Source: Synaphobranchus kaupii
Taxonomy: Eukaryota > Chordata > Actinopteri > Anguilliformes > Synaphobranchidae
Assembly: GCA_029718625.1 (NCBI GenBank)
Contig: CM056376.1
Location: 95,337,945-95,401,944, forward strand
Direction of reading: 5' to 3'
Length of the DNA stretch: 64,000 nucleotides
The notes beneath the pieces were generated by a model. That model did no database searches. It had not been told where the DNA came from and saw nothing but the letters and a program-made list of their open reading frames with translations. Positions 60,061 through 64,000 of this stretch are shown in pieces; the first letter of the stretch is position 1, and each line of letters begins with the position of its first letter. The translations under genes were made by a program, and so were the position numbers.

Positions 60061-60262
60061 CAGAGTGTGATTGCTTGGAAATCCAGGGGACATAAAGTAA
60101 AAGTCCTCCCCAGTATTTTGGTCCAATCACCTGGATTTGCTAATGAACATAATTCTTCAGCGAAGAGGTAGAACAAATTAGTGAAATCAGCTGGCTGAGT
60201 CTATGGGTGGAAGAAACACATGGAAGGACTTTTATTTTATGTCCCCTGGATTTCCACCTCTG
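60061..60262. mobile_element. hAT-type MITE, about 202 bp
   Basis: Inverted arms GGAAATCCAGGGGACATAAA...GTCC (60077-60106) and GGACTTTTATTTTATGTCCC...TTCC (60226-60255), with outer CAGAGTGTG / CCACCTCTG ends, match the common fish hAT MITE layout. A target duplication is not clear. Confidence 0.65.
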
Positions 60263-60806
60263 CCATCACACCTGTATTTTACAGTATATCATTAAAGATA
60301 GATTGTTATCATTGATTTTATCATGAACAAATGCAGCTAAATCAATGCCATATCATGTACCCTGTACCTGCTCAATAGCTGAAGCTAAGCAAATGTAGGC
60401 TTGACCACTAGCAGAAAATTGCTATTGGAAGTGCTGTTGGTAAACCTGTATGGAGTGGTCTTTCCTCTGGCTAAAATAAGCCTCGATGCCCCAGTGCAGT
60501 GATGGGGACACTGTGCTGTAGGAGATGTGTTTTTCAGATGACAGGGTAAATGGATATTCTCACTCACTGTTGTTATTAAAGATCTGAAGAGACTTATTGC
60601 AACAGAGTATGGGGTTCCCTGGTGTGATTTTAACCTGCCTGCTTATCATCAAGTTTAATTGGCACAATAATTCCCTCCCTCTCCCCTCAGCTGATGTGTG
60701 GTGAGTATTCTGGTGCAAAATGGCTTCTGTGCATCACCCAGGTGGGTGCTACATACCTTTATTGAAATCATAAGATTCATTAAAAAAGCACTGTTTAAAG
60801 GCAGCA

Positions 60807-60808
<2 letters not shown>

Positions 60809-60841
<33 letters not shown>
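60809..60841. repeat. (ATT)n microsatellite
   Basis: Perfect ATT run of about 33 bp. Confidence 0.95.
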
Positions 60842-60842
<1 letters not shown>

Positions 60843-61365
60843 GTACAGTGATAAATATATAGGTGTGAATAATCAATAATTAATGAGCATTATTGTTTTT
60901 ACTACCATTACTATATTTATTGTTATGACTTTAAGTTGTATTATAAAATGGAAAATCCAGTGTTTTGTTTATTAAAATTTCAGAAAAGCAGCTATTTTGC
61001 TTATTAACCTAATAGCTTCAAATAGTTGATTGATAAACTTTACAGTCCCTTAAAAATTTAAAATGATCTTCTTGGACTTTTCTGAGCTGGTAAGGATATC
61101 TGACAATATATCCATTTTTATAAAGTTGGTTTCGAATGATAAACTGTGAACTGCCTACTGAAACTTTTCACCCCACCCATAATTTTGTGCTAACTTAACG
61201 TAATAAAACAGAAAATACACTAGTCAAGTATATTTCTGTTAGCTACACAACGGAGTTATTTTACTTCTCATTAGTCTTGGTAATAGACTAATCCAAACTG
61301 AATAAGCAAAATAGTTTTAACTTTAAAGTGAAATCTATTTTCCAACATGTTGCTCTCTACAGTCA
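60842..61365. other. No gene seen
   Basis: AT-rich; nothing supportable. Confidence 0.4.
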
Positions 61366-61620
61366 TATAGAGTTCACTTATTATTGGCACCCCTGGTAAA
61401 GATAAGTAAAAAGGGTTATAAATAATTCACCGTTTGGTGAATTAGCTTAATGTCACACTGAAAAAATTAGAAAAATCCAACCTTTAATTGAAGTAAATTT
61501 ATTATGAGAAATAAATTATGTGATTTTTTTTCTCATAATAAATTTACTTCAAACGGTGAATTTTTTATAACCCTTTTCACACATCTTTACCAGGGGTGCC
61601 AATAATAGTGGAGGGCACTG
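61366..61620. mobile_element. Fold-back MITE of the copy A-C family (copy D, about 255 bp)
   Basis: It consists almost only of the two terminal inverted arms of the family. Left: TTATTGGCACCCCTGGTAAA... from 61381. Right: ...TTTACCAGGGGTGCCAATAA and GTGGAGGGCACTG to 61620. They are joined near 61515, giving arms of about 120 bp. The outermost left 15 bp are degraded. TA follows the right end. Confidence 0.85.
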
Positions 61621-61634
61621 TATGTTATTATGTA

Positions 61635-62065
61635 CACCTAATTCCCAAAATAAAGGAAACGCCAACCATAGTAATCCCTTTCTGTAAGGTCCTTGAAGGA
61701 CTAATATTGTTGATTAACTGCACTTCATTCAGAGTTGCTTGTGTGGTTTACCTCAAGCCAATGCATGGACATCACAATTGAGGAGTATGTGCTTTCAACC
61801 ACAATTCCCTGCAGGTGTTATTCCCTTGGATTTCAATGTCTAGTCTTAGTTACTGAAGCTCTTGTCAAATGTGCCCCAAAACCCAGCCCTCTTTCAAAGT
61901 CATTGAGATCTCTTCTTCGAGCCATACTAGCTAGCCTTTTATACACAACATGCTGAGATGTCAGTTGATTAACTCAGAAACCACACCTGTGTGGAAGCAT
62001 CTGCTATTAATATACTTTGTATCCCCCATTTACTCAAGTGCTTCATTTATTTTGGCAGTTGCCTG
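61635..62065. mobile_element. Tc1-like non-autonomous element, 431 bp, TA-flanked
   Basis: Ends CACCTAATTCCCAAAATAAA and, inverted, CAGGCAACTGCCAAAATAAA match in 16 of 20 positions and are flanked by TA (61633-61634 and 62066-62067). The interior words TTTCAAAGTCATTGAGATCT and CCACACCTGTGTGGAAGCAT belong to the common fish Tc1-like family with AAATAAAGGAAAC ends. The transposase is reduced to short relics. Confidence 0.75.
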
Positions 62066-64000
62066 TATGTATGGATTTTCACTATAGCAAACTATCGTAG
62101 CAAAACTACTCTATATTTTAGAGGTTATTTATATTTCAGTTAGCATATGAATAACAATGTCAATACGAACTGGCACAATATACTATCTTGTACTTAGATA
62201 TGAGGTACATAGGTCTGTAGGTGAGTGCATTTACTGATAAAAGAAGAAAAATCTGGATACATTAATACTAATATCTAATTTAAGCATCCAAGTTTTTTTC
62301 TTTTGGTCTGTGTGCAGGTAGTTTACTATTAGTGCATTATTATTTCCCCTGCCATAGGAACTGTTAAGCTTGCTCTTTCTTTTCTCCATGTTCTACGTCT
62401 GTGCTCAGGAAGCCCCAGGTGTTTGTCAGTTCTGCCGCTCAGCCAGGAATGCCGACTGTCATTCTTGGCTCTTAATTATACTAAGCCTCCTCACTGGATA
62501 AATCCCACACACCACTTCCAACTTTGCTCCTCTGTCGCTATAGGTGCCGCGATGAAACGCTCAGCAGCCCAGTCTGATGCGTGAGCCGTGACATCACAAC
62601 TCCCACGGCCCAATTCCCCTGACGTGTGGGATTCGGAAGCACAAAGATGTCGTTTGCGCACTCTGACCTCCTCCCCCGAGTGCACGGAGGCAGCTTTTTA
62701 GAGCGAAATATACGGAGGGTCAGAGAGGAGACGCTGCAATTTGTGAGCAATTTCTTTGCTGCAGTTTGCACCTCCTGTGCCTGTGGTCAGTGCTGCCTCA
62801 CTGCCAGTTTCATCCAGATGGGGTTGCTGCTGTAGCTTCACTAATATCGCCGTTTGGGGAGGAGTGTGTCGCATCACCCATGTTTTATCAGTGAACACTG
62901 AGCAAGTTGCACACACAATGAAGTACCACAAGATGATTGCATAAATTTAACATTGAAGAAAAATGTTTCAGAATAGCACTGGTCAACTTTTATGCTTTTT
63001 CTAATCCTCTGATGGAGTTAACAGACTGCAACCTAAATCATTCAGAGGCACTAACAGGACCACTGAGACAGTCTAAATGGGGTTTGTGTTAAGTCAAGTT
63101 ACGTGATAGAAGATTTCACAGGAGACGCACAGACACGCACCCGCACGCAGACACACACAGTCGCACACCAGCACTCACACAAGCATTGTCGCTCTCACGC
63201 ACGCGTAGCTACTCAAAAGCACACTAGTCATGCTTGTATCTTGTATTTTTTCATTCATAAATTTCTGGATTTGCTGTCTCCATCTCCAGCTCTGTTCCTG
63301 TCCTCTTCGGAACACTTATTTAGTCTCTGCCCAATTCTCGCTCTCTTACTCGTCGTTCTGTCGATTTCACACATTGGCCGGCTGTGCTTGGAGACCTGAA
63401 TTGACGCCTAGAACCTAGTCATATCATGTCATGTCAATATCCTTTTTATGCCACTCTGAAGAGCAGAATGTATGCTAAAATCCATTCTTGAGTATGTGTG
63501 TGAGGTTTTAAAGTATCATTTGCTTGTTTTAAGTGGCCAGAAATATCAATCAACCTGAGAAGATTTTTTAAATTAGCATTTGTAAACCTTCATACAATCA
63601 CAATAAGACCGTAGTGCATTTTATCATGACATGCACATGTTCCCAATGACATGCCACCTTCAGGACACTTTAGGTATTGCATGAATGATCTTGCAATGAA
63701 AATATCTTTTCACTGACAACACTTGCTGCTTAATGCAATGTGTATAAGTGTTTGCAAATTAATCTGTTCATTAGTTTTGATGGCTCAACCTTGGCCAAGA
63801 TTTATATTATGCTTGTGTTAGGGAGGGGATGGCTTATTGGTGATCTGTTTGGTGAACAGTAGTTAAGGATCAGAATTCAGCAGATTCTCGTTATGGTTTT
63901 AGAGGAACACATATAGCGTCCCATAGCATACAGTGACGGAAAGCCTGTTGTTTGTGCGGAGAAGTGTGTTGGTGGAGCTAAGATTTGCTCAGAGAATACA
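62066..64000. other. No gene seen
   Basis: Mixed composition. A CA/CG-rich stretch occurs at 63124-63190. Open frames at 62491-62944 and 63103-63418 have no domain or splice support. Confidence 0.4.

Overview
This window is repeat-rich intergenic and intronic DNA of a vertebrate, most likely a teleost fish. The basis is a Sushi-ichi-type (chromovirus) Ty3/gypsy retrotransposon, fish-typical Tc1-like, hAT-like and piggyBac-like elements, tRNA-derived SINEs with fish-type 3' tails, and abundant (CA)n, (CT)n and (ATT)n microsatellites. There is no operon structure. Most of the window has no recognisable coding sequence.

Layout. 1-2439: an internally deleted Ty3/gypsy chromovirus with its 3' LTR, abutting a long-TIR TA-flanked transposon (to 2946). 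3637-4860: two exon-like coding segments and a promoter-like region on the minus strand. 5886-7010: a TTAA-flanked piggyBac-like element. 8371-11760: a second copy of the 2440-2946 transposon family with a fold-back hairpin, an unclassified repeat, a 40-bp minisatellite and a 43-bp palindromic minisatellite. 11840-13763: a solo LTR of about 1.9 kb. 14571-15594: a hAT remnant. 17040-19478: two MITEs and a SINE. 20590-21304: a truncated LINE. 24033-26029: a second long solo LTR of the same family, in inverse orientation. 26644-27457: a different solo LTR. 30167-31041: a decayed, unrecognised coding region on the minus strand. 34512-40624: a structurally complete Sushi-type retrotransposon on the minus strand. 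40949-41545: a further solo LTR-like unit. 46525-48017: a decayed Tc1-like transposon carrying a nested MITE. 50310-50480 and 53000-53238: candidate first exons of a host gene reading rightwards. 57341-62065: further TA-flanked transposons, a BED-finger fragment and a hAT-type MITE.

The best-supported unit is the element at 34512-40624. Its two 753-bp LTRs are identical by eye with no length difference, it is flanked by the 5-bp direct repeat CAACT, and gag and pol are both open. Its control signals can be read directly: a TATA box; a predicted RNA 5' end whose first 11 bases are complementary to the 11 bases starting one base inside the 5' LTR (Tf1-like self-priming); a gag ATG inside that site; and a gag-pol junction with the slippery heptamer G GGA AAA followed 5 nt later by a 13-bp hairpin that contains the gag stop codon. 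This suggests a recently inserted and possibly still competent copy that makes Gag and, by -1 frameshifting, Gag-Pol.

I found no convincing new multi-gene system. The unexplained items most worth checking are the minus-strand exon pair at 3.6-4.7 kb and the decayed coding region at 30.2-31.0 kb.
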